DNA of 64,000 nucleotides from DATFDN01 sp963767645 (lineage in GTDB: Bacteria; Pseudomonadota; Alphaproteobacteria; Acetobacterales; Acetobacteraceae). Shown piece after piece: positions 9,345 through 17,638 of the stretch (position 1 is its first letter; each line of letters begins with the position of its first letter). Location: assembly GCA_963767645.1 (NCBI GenBank), contig CAVYEW010000008.1, forward strand, positions 186,001-250,000, given 5' to 3'. The translations under genes and the position numbers were made by a program. A model generated the notes under the pieces. The model saw only the letters and a program-made list of their open reading frames with translations. It ran no database searches and had not been told where the DNA came from.

Positions 9345-10478
9345 ATGGTCGGGGCCAGTCGTCGTTTCAGAAGCAGCCGCACCGCCGCTTGGGGCTCGGC
9401 TCTGCTGGCGTTCGCCTGTCTGACAATGACCGCGCCCGGCGGGCGGGCCGATCCGGTGCCCGGGCGCCTGGCGCTGGTGGTGGGCGAGTCCGCATACTCG
9501 AAGCTGCCGCCGCTGCCGGGCTGCACCGTGTCCTCGCAGGGGATGGCCGAGCGGCTCCGTCAACTCGGCTTCGACGTCACCGAACGCGCGGATGCCTCGA
9601 ACGGCATGATCGGCGCGGCGCTCATCGATCTGGCACGCCGGGTCGCCGCGGCCCCGGGTTCGACGGTGGCGGTGTATTTCTGCGGCTACGCGGCAGCGTT
9701 CGAGGACCGCGTCTTCCTGCTGCCGGTGACGGCCGTGCTGGATCGGGCATCGGATGTGCTGACCCAGGGCCTCCCTGCGCAATCGCTGGTTGACCTCGGC
9801 GGGCGGAACACGCGGGCGAGTCTGGCGGTCCTCGATACCTTTGATATGCCGGGGTCCAGTCCCGGCGCCAACGCGGCCTTGGCCAGCTTCGTCCAGGCGC
9901 AGGCGGCCTCGGCAGGGCATTTCGTGCTCGCTGCCACGGAAGCCGCTTCGGGCACGACGGCGACGCCGCTCTCGCAATCACTGTCCGCGATACTGGCGAA
10001 GCCGCCGGTGGATCTAAGCGCGGCAGCGGGCGCGATCCGCCAGGATCTCGCCGGCAGCGGGGTAGGATTTGAAGCGGCGGGCGGCGGCAGGTCGACGCTG
10101 CTGGCGCCCCCGGTCACGCCTTCGCCTCCCCCAGCCGCCGCCCCGGAGGTGCAGCCCCCGGCCGCTGCGCCGGAACCGGCGCCCCCGGCTCCCGTACCCC
10201 AGATCGCCCCTTCTGCCCCGGCGCCGGTTGCGCCCGCGGTTGTCATGCCGGAAGAGGAACAATATACCCTGCCGGACCGCCGGCGGGTGCAAGCGGCGCT
10301 CCGGCAGCTCGGTTACTACGACGGCGCGGTGGACGGGGTGATCGGGCCGGATACCCGCGCCGCGATCCGGCGCTACCAGCATGAGCTAGGTGTCCCGATG
10401 ACGGGCCGGCTGACCGCCGCCCAGGCCACGCGCCTGGTGGCGGGATCGGCCCAACAGGGCGGGCAGGGGCCCCGATGA
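9345..10478 (+). CDS. Secreted caspase-fold pseudoenzyme with peptidoglycan-binding domain
   Basis: This 377-residue protein has a signal peptide (AAWGSALLAFACLTMTA, residues 14-30). Next is a peptidase C14-like domain at about 40-270 (RLALVVGESAYSKLPPLPGC, MAERLRQLGFDV), a long proline/alanine linker (about 275-305) and a PG_binding_1 domain (about 312-368: LGYYDGAVDGVIGPDTRAAI). Both catalytic positions appear lost. The usual SGHG histidine is Tyr115 (FCGYAAAF) and the LDAC cysteine is Phe166 (LDTFDMPG). It therefore looks like a periplasmic, wall-bound pseudoenzyme. It is divergent from vgrG and followed within 22 bases by the haem sensor and kinase genes. An ATG at 9345 precedes the signal directly; earlier in-frame starts overlap vgrG. 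Confidence 0.8.
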   Translation: MVGASRRFRSSRTAAWGSALLAFACLTMTAPGGRADPVPGRLALVVGESAYSKLPPLPGCTVSSQGMAERLRQLGFDVTERADASNGMIGAALIDLARRVAAAPGSTVAVYFCGYAAAFEDRVFLLPVTAVLDRASDVLTQGLPAQSLVDLGGRNTRASLAVLDTFDMPGSSPGANAALASFVQAQAASAGHFVLAATEAASGTTATPLSQSLSAILAKPPVDLSAAAGAIRQDLAGSGVGFEAAGGGRSTLLAPPVTPSPPPAAAPEVQPPAAAPEPAPPAPVPQIAPSAPAPVAPAVVMPEEEQYTLPDRRRVQAALRQLGYYDGAVDGVIGPDTRAAIRRYQHELGVPMTGRLTAAQATRLVAGSAQQGGQGPR

Positions 10479-10500
10479 TCGGACAGGAAGGGAACGCGGC

Positions 10501-11379
10501 ATGGGACTGAAGGCCAAGTTCAACCTCGTCATGCTGGCGGCCTTCCTGGTCGGGCTCGGGCTCGCCGCAGCGTTCTCCTACTCGCTCGTGCAACAGGACG
10601 CGCGCCAGCAGGTGCTGCAGGACGCGCGCCTGATGATTGAGCAGGCGGCGGCGGTGCGCGGCTATACCGATGCGGAGATCGGGCCGCTCCTCGCCGAGCA
10701 GAGCAAGGTGCGGTTCCTGCCGCAGACGATCCCGTTCTTCGCGGCGCAGACGGTGTTCCGGAGATTGCAGGCGAGCTACCCGGACTACGCCTACAAGGAG
10801 GCGGCGCTCAATCCGACCAATCCATCAGACCGGGCGACCGACTGGCAGGCCGATATCATCAACGATTTCCAGCGCAATCCCAAGCAGGCTGAGCTGATCA
10901 GCGAGCGCGACACCCCGGCCGGCCCTACCCTGAACCTCGCGCGCCCGGTGCGGGTCGACAGCCAGGACTGCCTGACCTGCCATTCGACCCCGCAGGCGGC
11001 GCCGTCCTCGATGATCGACCTCTACGGCAGCGCGCACGGCTTCGGCTGGAAACTCGGTGATGTGATCGGCGCGCAGATCGTGACCGTGCCGATGAGCGTC
11101 GCGCTCGCCAAGGCCCATCGGGCGTTCCTCGTGCTTTTGGCCGGCTTGGCGGCGGTGTTCTTCGTGATGCTGCTGCTGTTAAACGTTCTGCTGCATATGT
11201 TCATCGTACGGCCGGTGCGGCGCATATCGGCGATGGCGAGCGAGGTGAGTCTCGGCAACCTCGACGTTCCGGAATACGAGCCGCGAGGTCGCGACGAGAT
11301 TGCCTCCCTCGCCGCCTCGTTCAACCGGATGCGGCGTAGCCTGGTGAACGCGATGCGGATGCTGGAATCGGCGGATTGA
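10501..11379 (+). CDS. Membrane haem-c sensor (Tll0287-like/DUF3365 plus HAMP)
   Basis: A 292-residue protein with a membrane helix at about 7-28, a periplasmic Tll0287-like domain, a second helix at about 205-230 and a HAMP linker (about 232-285). The periplasmic part holds one c-type haem motif, CLTCH (Cys157, Cys160, His161), as in the DUF3365 family of redox sensors. There is no output domain after HAMP, so the signal must pass to another protein. The Ser/Thr kinase gene starts 14 bases downstream and is the obvious partner by position. A redox input to the T6SS kinase is inference. Confidence 0.85.
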   Translation: MGLKAKFNLVMLAAFLVGLGLAAAFSYSLVQQDARQQVLQDARLMIEQAAAVRGYTDAEIGPLLAEQSKVRFLPQTIPFFAAQTVFRRLQASYPDYAYKEAALNPTNPSDRATDWQADIINDFQRNPKQAELISERDTPAGPTLNLARPVRVDSQDCLTCHSTPQAAPSSMIDLYGSAHGFGWKLGDVIGAQIVTVPMSVALAKAHRAFLVLLAGLAAVFFVMLLLLNVLLHMFIVRPVRRISAMASEVSLGNLDVPEYEPRGRDEIASLAASFNRMRRSLVNAMRMLESAD

Positions 11380-11392
11380 GCGCCTTGGCCCG

Positions 11393-12793
11393 ATGACAAA
11401 GCTGCCCGAGCGGATCGGCCGCTACCGGATCGAGCGCGTGCTGGGCCGCGGTGCGATGGGCGTGATCTACAAGGCGCACGACCCGGAGATCGAACGACCG
11501 GTCGCGATCAAGCTGGTGCGCTCCGACCTGCTCGACGGCGAAGAGCGGGCCGACTATCTCGCGCGCTTCCGGCGCGAGGCCCAGGCGGTCGGCCGCTGCA
11601 CCCATCCCAACATCGTCGCGCTCTACGATTACGCCATGCACGAGGGCAACCCGTTCCTGGCGATGGAATATGTCGAGGGCATAAGCCTTGCCCAGGCGCT
11701 GGAGCGCGGCGCGCGGTTCCGCCCCGACGAGGCCAGCTTCATCCTGCTGCAGCTTCTGGACGCGCTGACCTGCGCGCACGAGCTCGGCGTCGTGCATCGC
11801 GACGTGAAGCCGGCGAATGTGCTGCTGCTGGCGGGCGGGCGCGTGAAGGTGACGGATTTCGGCATCTCCCGCATCGCCGGGCCGAGCATGACCCAGGACG
11901 GCTCGGTCGTGGGCACGCCGAGCTACATGTCCCCCGAGCAATGCCGGGGCGACGCGTTGGACCACCGCAGCGATCTGTTTTCCGCCGGCGTCGTGCTGTT
12001 CGAGCTGCTGACCGGCGAGAAGCCCTTTCCAGGCCGGAGCTTCACCTCGGTCGTCAAGCAAGTCCTCTACGACGATGCTCCGGATCTGCGGGGCCGGGTG
12101 CCGGATCACTTGGCGGCGGTGGTGCGCCGCGCCCTGGCCAAGCGGCCGGCGGATCGGTTTTCCTCGGCAGTGGCCATGGCGGAGGCGCTGCGCGCGGGCA
12201 AGCTGGCTCCGTTGTCCGAGGCGACGGTCGTGCAGGCGCCGCGAACGGCGCGGTCCCCGGCCCTGTCCGGCCCGGCGACCCAGACGAGGTTGGGCGGGGT
12301 GGACGAGGCGGTGCTGACCACGTTGCAGCTTCGGCTCGCCCGCCATGTGGGGCCGATCGCCAAGGTGCTGGTCGGCAGCGCGGTCAACAAGGCCGCGAGC
12401 GTCGATGCGCTATGCGAGCTGCTGGCGGCGAACATCGGATCGCTCCAGGAGCGTCAGGAGTTCCTGCGCGAGGCGCGCCGGGAGTGCGGCGCCCACGCCG
12501 CACGCACGCAGGTCCAGCGCGTGTCGCGGACCGACGGCACCATTGGCAGGACGGCGCCGGGCGGGGCCGATCCCGCCGAGTCGATGCCCGCACGGCGCCC
12601 CGCGATCCCGCTCGCCGCCATCGATCTGGCCCAGGCCGAGCTTACCCGGCTCATCGGGCCGATCGCCCGGGTGCTGGTGAAACGCGCCCTCGGCTCCTGC
12701 AACAGTTCGGCCGAGCTCTGGGCCATGTTGGCCAAAGATATCGAGCGCCCCTCCGACCGGACCGCTTTCCTCAAACTCCAGCCGCGCGGCTAG
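11393..12793 (+). CDS. PpkA-like Hanks-type serine/threonine protein kinase
   Basis: A 466-residue cytoplasmic kinase. The catalytic domain (about 9-275) has the glycine loop GRGAMGVIYKA, Lys40 (VAIK), catalytic HRDVKPAN (Asp137), DFG at 155-157 and GTPSYMSPEQ. After a linker come two related blocks, about 315-365 and 410-460, each with a GPIA[KR]VLV core, seen also in other T6SS-linked kinases. There is no membrane helix, unlike many PpkA proteins, so sensing probably relies on the upstream HAMP protein. In known T6SS threonine-phosphorylation circuits PpkA phosphorylates the FHA protein; tagH in this cluster is the likely substrate. No PppA-type phosphatase is in the window. Confidence 0.93.
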   Translation: MTKLPERIGRYRIERVLGRGAMGVIYKAHDPEIERPVAIKLVRSDLLDGEERADYLARFRREAQAVGRCTHPNIVALYDYAMHEGNPFLAMEYVEGISLAQALERGARFRPDEASFILLQLLDALTCAHELGVVHRDVKPANVLLLAGGRVKVTDFGISRIAGPSMTQDGSVVGTPSYMSPEQCRGDALDHRSDLFSAGVVLFELLTGEKPFPGRSFTSVVKQVLYDDAPDLRGRVPDHLAAVVRRALAKRPADRFSSAVAMAEALRAGKLAPLSEATVVQAPRTARSPALSGPATQTRLGGVDEAVLTTLQLRLARHVGPIAKVLVGSAVNKAASVDALCELLAANIGSLQERQEFLREARRECGAHAARTQVQRVSRTDGTIGRTAPGGADPAESMPARRPAIPLAAIDLAQAELTRLIGPIARVLVKRALGSCNSSAELWAMLAKDIERPSDRTAFLKLQPRG

Positions 12794-12841
12794 AGCGGGT
12801 TCGGTTCGGGTGGCGCATGATGGCCACCGTTGCCGTCCCAT

Positions 12842-13726
12842 TCATCGCCTGACCTGGAAGGCTCGCTCCTCAGGCAGAGGGGTAAAGCTGCGAAGACCAT
12901 CGAGCCGATACCGGGAACGTCGCCGGAGGATGACAGCGAGCGCTGCTGACGCCAACAGGACGCCTCCGCCCAGGAGCGCGGGAGCCACCCCGCCAAGCCC
13001 TGCATGGCCGCCACCAGGGTGCAGCAAATGGAGGCCGACACGCCCGAAGGCTCGGATGTCGTCGAACAACATTGCGATCTCGAATGCCGAGGCGAAAGCG
13101 GCCGCGTAGAACAGCCCCGGCCGCTGCTGCTCCAGCGCCGAGAGGCTCGCCATGATGCGCCGGCTGAGCGCGCCGCCCCGCGCCTCCAACATTTTGATCG
13201 TCGCCCACGTCACGGCGATCCCGAGCAGCGCGCCGGCGAGTATGTCCGACGGATAATGGATTCCGAGGTAGATCCTCGGCAGGCAGATCCATAGCGCGGA
13301 ATAGGCCATCAGAGCCGCGCCGAGCGGACGCGACAGGCGCCAGATGCCAAACGACAGGGCGAAGAAAAGCGCCGCCGTGTCGCTCGGGAACGAACTCCAG
13401 TCCTCCATGTTGCGGAGGATCTCGAGCGAGGGGGCATGATAGCCGATGCCGATCTCGTGCATCGGTCGTAGCCGGAACGGGAGCGTGAGCGCCATGCCGC
13501 GGGCCAGGACCAGGGCGGCGAACGTCCCGAGGAGGGCGCCGACGATGATCCGTCTCCGCTGCTCCCGGCGTTCCCCATGGCCGGCGAACCAGAACCACCA
13601 ATACGGGACCAGCACCAGGGCCCGGAACAGATAGCGCCCCTCCTCGAACGCAACGAGCTGGTCGAAAGACCGCGTGCCAGACCACCCGTTGACCCAGTGG
13701 AACAAATTGAGATCGAGATAATGCAC
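12842..13726 (-). CDS. PAP2-family membrane phosphatase
   Basis: A polytopic membrane protein with the three acid-phosphatase motifs of the PAP2 family. These are LPFRLRP (motif 1 in variant form), SFPSDTAALFFAL (motif 2, Asp-Thr replacing the usual Gly-His) and RIYLGIHYPSDILAG (motif 3, with His and Asp). Likely substrates are lipid phosphates such as undecaprenyl pyrophosphate or phosphatidate, but the substrate cannot be told. About six helices are visible. I place the start at the GTG at 13726, preceded by GGAGAG; a longer frame opens at a GTG at 13792 without a ribosome site. It is divergent from the gentisate dioxygenase gene. Confidence 0.8.
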   Translation of the reverse strand: MHYLDLNLFHWVNGWSGTRSFDQLVAFEEGRYLFRALVLVPYWWFWFAGHGERREQRRRIIVGALLGTFAALVLARGMALTLPFRLRPMHEIGIGYHAPSLEILRNMEDWSSFPSDTAALFFALSFGIWRLSRPLGAALMAYSALWICLPRIYLGIHYPSDILAGALLGIAVTWATIKMLEARGGALSRRIMASLSALEQQRPGLFYAAAFASAFEIAMLFDDIRAFGRVGLHLLHPGGGHAGLGGVAPALLGGGVLLASAALAVILRRRSRYRLDGLRSFTPLPEERAFQVRR

Positions 13727-13825
13727 TGTTCTCTCCGCGAGCCGAGGCCCTATTTTCGTTACGAAGTCCCGCTCGATCAACCTTTTTGTCACGAGACTTT
13801 AAAATAACCGGCCCGACAGGACAGT

Positions 13826-13839
13826 GCCAGCCGGCTGGC
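13826..13839. promoter_or_regulatory. Perfect 14-base palindrome, possible operator
   Basis: GCCAGCCGGCTGGC is a perfect dyad in the 266-base gap between the divergent PAP2 and gentisate dioxygenase genes. It lies 154 bases before the dioxygenase ATG. No hairpin-plus-T-run follows, so it is not a terminator. The position suits a regulator site, but no regulator gene is adjacent. The rest of the gap shows nothing recognisable. Confidence 0.3.
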
Positions 13840-13992
13840 GGTGCTCTCCACGAGGTACGTGCCCTGAGCCGCGCGGGGACATCTCACGCTCCCTTGCCAC
13901 GCTGCCCCGATCCGGCAAGATTGGCGAGGGACGCGCGGTTCCGTGCGGCGGAGCGCTTCGTGCGGCGCGCGCGAGATCAGGAGGCACGCGCG

Positions 13993-15036
13993 ATGAACGA
14001 CACCGTCAGCCCCCCGGCGGCCGACCGTCAGGCGTTCTACGACCGGATCGCCGCCCACAGCCTCGCCCCGCTTTGGGAAAGCCTGCACCAGCTGGTCAGC
14101 CGCACCCCCGGCACGGCCGCCGTCCCGGTGCATTGGAACTACGACGATGCGGTGCGCCCGCATCTGATGGAGGCGGCCGGTCTCATCACCGCCAAGGAAG
14201 CCGAGCGGCGCGTCCTGATCCTGAAGAACCCCGGCCTCGGCGGGCAGGCCGCGGTGACGCAGTCGCTGTTCTCCGGGCTGCAGCTCATCATGCCGGGCGA
14301 GGTCGCGCCGGCGCACCGGCACACGCAATCGGCGCTTCGGTTCGTGATCGAGGGCCGCGGCGCGTACACCGCCGTGGAGGGCGAACGGGCGGTGATGGAG
14401 CCGGGCGATTTCATCATCACCCCCTCCTGGACCTGGCATGACCACGGCAACGAGACCAGCGAGCCGATGGTGTGGCTGGACGGCCTCGACATCCCGATCG
14501 TGCGTTTGTTCGGCGCAAGCTTTGCCGAGCCGGCTAATGCCGAGAGCCAGGCCGTGACCCGTCCGCCGGGCGATGCCCTCGCGCGCTACGGGTCCAACAT
14601 GCTGCCGGTGGATTATCGCCCGCACAGCCTCAGCTCGCCCGTGTTCAGCTATCCCTACGCCCGCTCGCGCGAGGCCTTGGCGGCCCTGGCGCGCGCCGGC
14701 GACCCCGACCTCTGCCACGGCCACAAGCTGCGCTACGTGAACCCGGCGACCGGCGATCACGCGATGCCGACCATCGGCGCCTTCCTCCAGCTGCTTCCGG
14801 AGGGATTCGACACGGCGGAGTACCGCTCCACCGATGGCACCGTCTATGTCGCGGTCGAGGGCGAGGGCGAGACGATCGTGGGCGACACGGTCATACGCTG
14901 GAAGCCGCGCGACATCTTCGTGGTGCCGACCTGGCACCGCCACCGCCATCGGCCGGCGCGCGAATCCGTGTTGTTCAGCTTCTCCGACCGCCCGGTGCAG
15001 GAGAAGCTCGGCCTGTGGCGGGAGCAGCGGGGCTGA
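13993..15036 (+). CDS. Gentisate 1,2-dioxygenase
   Basis: Ring-cleaving, Fe(II)-dependent bicupin that converts gentisate to maleylpyruvate. The protein has 347 residues, the usual family length. The N-terminal cupin carries the iron ligands in PAHRHTQSALRFVIEG and a later histidine in WTWHDHGN. The C-terminal cupin has YVAVEGEGETIVGD and WKPRDIFVVPTWHRHRH. The start at 13993 is well supported by AGGAGG nine bases upstream (13978-13983). Maleylpyruvate isomerase and fumarylpyruvate hydrolase are not in the window, so the pathway is completed elsewhere. The convergent Liv-type transporter genes may import an aromatic acid, which is inference from position. Confidence 0.92.
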   Translation: MNDTVSPPAADRQAFYDRIAAHSLAPLWESLHQLVSRTPGTAAVPVHWNYDDAVRPHLMEAAGLITAKEAERRVLILKNPGLGGQAAVTQSLFSGLQLIMPGEVAPAHRHTQSALRFVIEGRGAYTAVEGERAVMEPGDFIITPSWTWHDHGNETSEPMVWLDGLDIPIVRLFGASFAEPANAESQAVTRPPGDALARYGSNMLPVDYRPHSLSSPVFSYPYARSREALAALARAGDPDLCHGHKLRYVNPATGDHAMPTIGAFLQLLPEGFDTAEYRSTDGTVYVAVEGEGETIVGDTVIRWKPRDIFVVPTWHRHRHRPARESVLFSFSDRPVQEKLGLWREQRG

Positions 15037-15049
15037 AGGGCCGGTAGCT

Positions 15050-17638
15050 TCACGCCGCTGCCGGTTCCGCCTGCACGACGCCCAGCAGCCTCGCCTGCAA
15101 CGGCTCGTCCGCTTCCAGCGCCCGCGCGCTGCCCTCGAACGCCACGCGGCCGTTCACCAGGACGTAGGCGCGATCGACGAGCGGGAGCACGCTCTCTGCG
15201 TGATGCTCCACGATTATCATGGCGACGCGGCCGCGCAGCTTGGCCAGCGCCGCCATGACCTCCTGCACCACCGCCGGGGCCAAGCCCTCGAACGGCTCGT
15301 CGAGCAGGATCAGCCGGCTCGGCGCCATCAAGGCGCGGGCGATGGCGACCATCTGGCGCTCGCCGCCCGACAGGCTCTCGGCTTGGGCGCGGTGCAGGGT
15401 GCGCAGCTTGGGGAACAGCGCGAATACCTCATCGAGGGTGGCGCCGCCGTGACGCGCCGCCAGGAGCAGGTTCTCCGTCACCGTCAGGTTGGGAAACAGC
15501 CGCCGTCCTTCCGGCACCAGGGCGATGCCCGCGCGGTTGATCTCGAAGGAGCGGGCATGGGTGATGTCGGCGCCGCCGAACGTGACCGTGCCGCCGGTCT
15601 TCTGCGCGGCGCCCATGATGGAACGCAACGTCGTGGTCTTGCCGACGCCGTTGCGCCCGAGCAGCGCGACAGCCTCGCCGGCATGGACCACCATGTCGAG
15701 GCCGTCCAGGACCTGGCTGCCCGCGTAGCCGGCGCGCAGTCCCGACAGGCACAGCAAGGCTTCGGCCGGCACGGAAGCGCGTTGCGGGCCTGCCGCCGCG
15801 TGCCTCACCCCGCGCGCGCTGCCAAGATAGGCGGCGACCACCTCGGGGTTCGCTGCCACCTCGGACGGCAGGCCGTCGGCGATGAGGCGGCCCTGGTGCA
15901 GCACGGTCAGCCGGTCTGATAGAGCCAGCACGCGGTCGATGTCGTGCTCGATCAGCAGCACGGCGTGGGTGCGCGAGAGGCTGCGGATCAGCCGTCCGAC
16001 CACCTCGCGGTCGGCTTCGGCCAGGCCCGCCAGGGGCTCGTCGAGCAGCAGCAGCCTGGCATCCGTGGCCAGCGTGATGGCGATCTCCAGCAGCCGCTTC
16101 TCGCCGTGCGCCAGGCTCTCGCACGCCTCCCCGGCGCGCTCGGCGAGGCCGACCGCGTCCAGCAGCGACCAGGTCTGGGTGTTGACCTCATCGGAGGCAT
16201 AGGCGTCCCGCCACAGGCTGAGGCTGTGCCGGCTGCGCGCCTGCACCGCGATCCGCACGTTCTCGAACGCGGTCAAGGTCTTGAACACGCTGATGATCTG
16301 AAACGACCGCCCCAGCCCCAACCGCACCCGCAGATGCTCCGGCAGCCGGGTGATGTCGCGGCCGGCGAAGCTAATTGTGCCGGCATTCGGACGCAGCCGG
16401 CCGGTCAGCATGTTGAACATCGTCGTCTTGCCGGCGCCGTTCGGCCCGATCAGGCTGTGCAGCCGGCACGCCTCGACATCGAAGCTGATGTCCTGCGCCG
16501 TGACCAGCGACCCGAAGCGCTTCGATAGATGCTGGACCCGCAGCACGGGCCCGTGCGCCGTCTCCTCCGATCCGCGCGCGCGCCAAGGCGCGATCACCAC
16601 CGGGCGCGCCGGGATGCCGCTGCGGGTGAGTGTCCAGTGCGGCTTGCGGCGCAGCAGGCGTTGCGCGAGGCCCTGGATGCCCTCCGGCGAGCCAAGCGCG
16701 AAGGCGAGGATGATCGGCGCGAAGAACAGCCACCAGTTCTCGCTGAGCTGGGAGAGCCTGTCCTGGAGCAGCACGAAGGCGATGGCGCCCCAGAGCGGGC
16801 CCAGGAACTGATGCACGCCGCCCAACACCGTCATCAGCAGCGCGTCACCCGCGTGCTGCCAGCTCAAATTGTCGGCATAGGCGCCGCGCAGCATGAAGGC
16901 GAGCAGCGCGCCGGCGTAGCCGAGCACCCCGGCCATCACCACGAAAGCGGTGAGTTTCAGGCGGAACGTGCTGTAGCCCAAGGCGCACACCCGCTGCTCG
17001 TTGTCGCGCAGCGCCTGCAGGGCTCGCCCGAACGGGGTATGGGCGATGCGCCACAGGAACCACATGCCGAGAGTGACGGTGACGATTGTGTAGGCGTGGA
17101 ACAGCCCGCTTCCGGCGAGCACCGGGCGGGGGACGCCCTGCAACCCGTTCTCCCCGCCCGTCAGCGCCGTCCACTTGAAGGCGATTTCGAAGGCGATCTG
17201 CGAGAAGGCGAGGGTCAGCAGCGAGAAATAGAGGCCGCGCCGGCGCAGGATGATGACACCGATCACCAGCGCGAGCGCCAGCGAGAACGCCACCGCGAAG
17301 GCGAACGCGGCGAACTCGTTGCCGAGGAAACTGAGCATCGAGATCGCGGCGGCGTAGCTTGCGCAGCCGAAGAACACCGAGGCGCCGAACGGCACCAGCC
17401 CGGTGTAGCCGACCAGCAGGTTCACCCCGGCGCCATAGAGCGTGTAGATCGCGATCTCGGTGATCAGGCCTTCGGGGGCGCCGGTGACGCGCCAGAGCGC
17501 GGTCAGCGCGGCGAGGACGAGGGCGACCCATAGGATGGGGTGGGAAGCCGTTTTCCCCTCCCCCCGGCCCCCTCCCACAAGGGGAGGGGGAGAAAAGGAC
17601 TCCCCTCCCCTTGTGGGAGGGGCGGGGGGAGGGGTCAT
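15050..17638 (-). CDS. LivM-LivG-LivF triple fusion: ABC permease plus two ATPases
   Basis: One uninterrupted 862-residue frame joins three normally separate subunits of a branched-chain amino acid type importer. Residues about 35-325 are a LivM-like permease (AGVNLLVGYTGLVPFG, RGLYFSLLTLAFSQIAFEI). Residues about 355-590 are a LivG-like ATPase (Walker A GPNGAGKTT, signature LAHGEKRLLEIA, LLLLDEPLAGL). Residues about 610-855 are a LivF-like ATPase (GRNGVGKTT, LSGGERQMVAIA, LILLDEPFEGL). The first 30 residues are translated from a GC-rich palindromic repeat (17555-17634) and are rich in Pro/Gly/Arg. The ATG overlaps the livH stop (ATGA). The substrate is unknown; the neighbouring gentisate dioxygenase hints at an aromatic acid. 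Confidence 0.92.
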   Translation of the reverse strand: MTPPPAPPTRGGESFSPPPLVGGGRGEGKTASHPILWVALVLAALTALWRVTGAPEGLITEIAIYTLYGAGVNLLVGYTGLVPFGASVFFGCASYAAAISMLSFLGNEFAAFAFAVAFSLALALVIGVIILRRRGLYFSLLTLAFSQIAFEIAFKWTALTGGENGLQGVPRPVLAGSGLFHAYTIVTVTLGMWFLWRIAHTPFGRALQALRDNEQRVCALGYSTFRLKLTAFVVMAGVLGYAGALLAFMLRGAYADNLSWQHAGDALLMTVLGGVHQFLGPLWGAIAFVLLQDRLSQLSENWWLFFAPIILAFALGSPEGIQGLAQRLLRRKPHWTLTRSGIPARPVVIAPWRARGSEETAHGPVLRVQHLSKRFGSLVTAQDISFDVEACRLHSLIGPNGAGKTTMFNMLTGRLRPNAGTISFAGRDITRLPEHLRVRLGLGRSFQIISVFKTLTAFENVRIAVQARSRHSLSLWRDAYASDEVNTQTWSLLDAVGLAERAGEACESLAHGEKRLLEIAITLATDARLLLLDEPLAGLAEADREVVGRLIRSLSRTHAVLLIEHDIDRVLALSDRLTVLHQGRLIADGLPSEVAANPEVVAAYLGSARGVRHAAAGPQRASVPAEALLCLSGLRAGYAGSQVLDGLDMVVHAGEAVALLGRNGVGKTTTLRSIMGAAQKTGGTVTFGGADITHARSFEINRAGIALVPEGRRLFPNLTVTENLLLAARHGGATLDEVFALFPKLRTLHRAQAESLSGGERQMVAIARALMAPSRLILLDEPFEGLAPAVVQEVMAALAKLRGRVAMIIVEHHAESVLPLVDRAYVLVNGRVAFEGSARALEADEPLQARLLGVVQAEPAAA
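17555..17634. repeat. GC-rich palindromic repeat R1
   Basis: Two arms, CCCCTCCC-x-CAAGGGGAGGGGG and CCCCTCCCCTTGTGGGAGGGG, form a long imperfect hairpin. Close copies occur at 47530-47610 and 52706-52784. Here the element lies inside the 5' end of the fused transporter gene and encodes its N-terminal tail, just after the shared ATGA at 17635-17638. Confidence 0.85.

Noticed and set aside
17555..17634. CRISPR array
   Set aside because: The GC-rich repeats are dispersed, each a single hairpin, without regular spacers or cas genes anywhere in the window.
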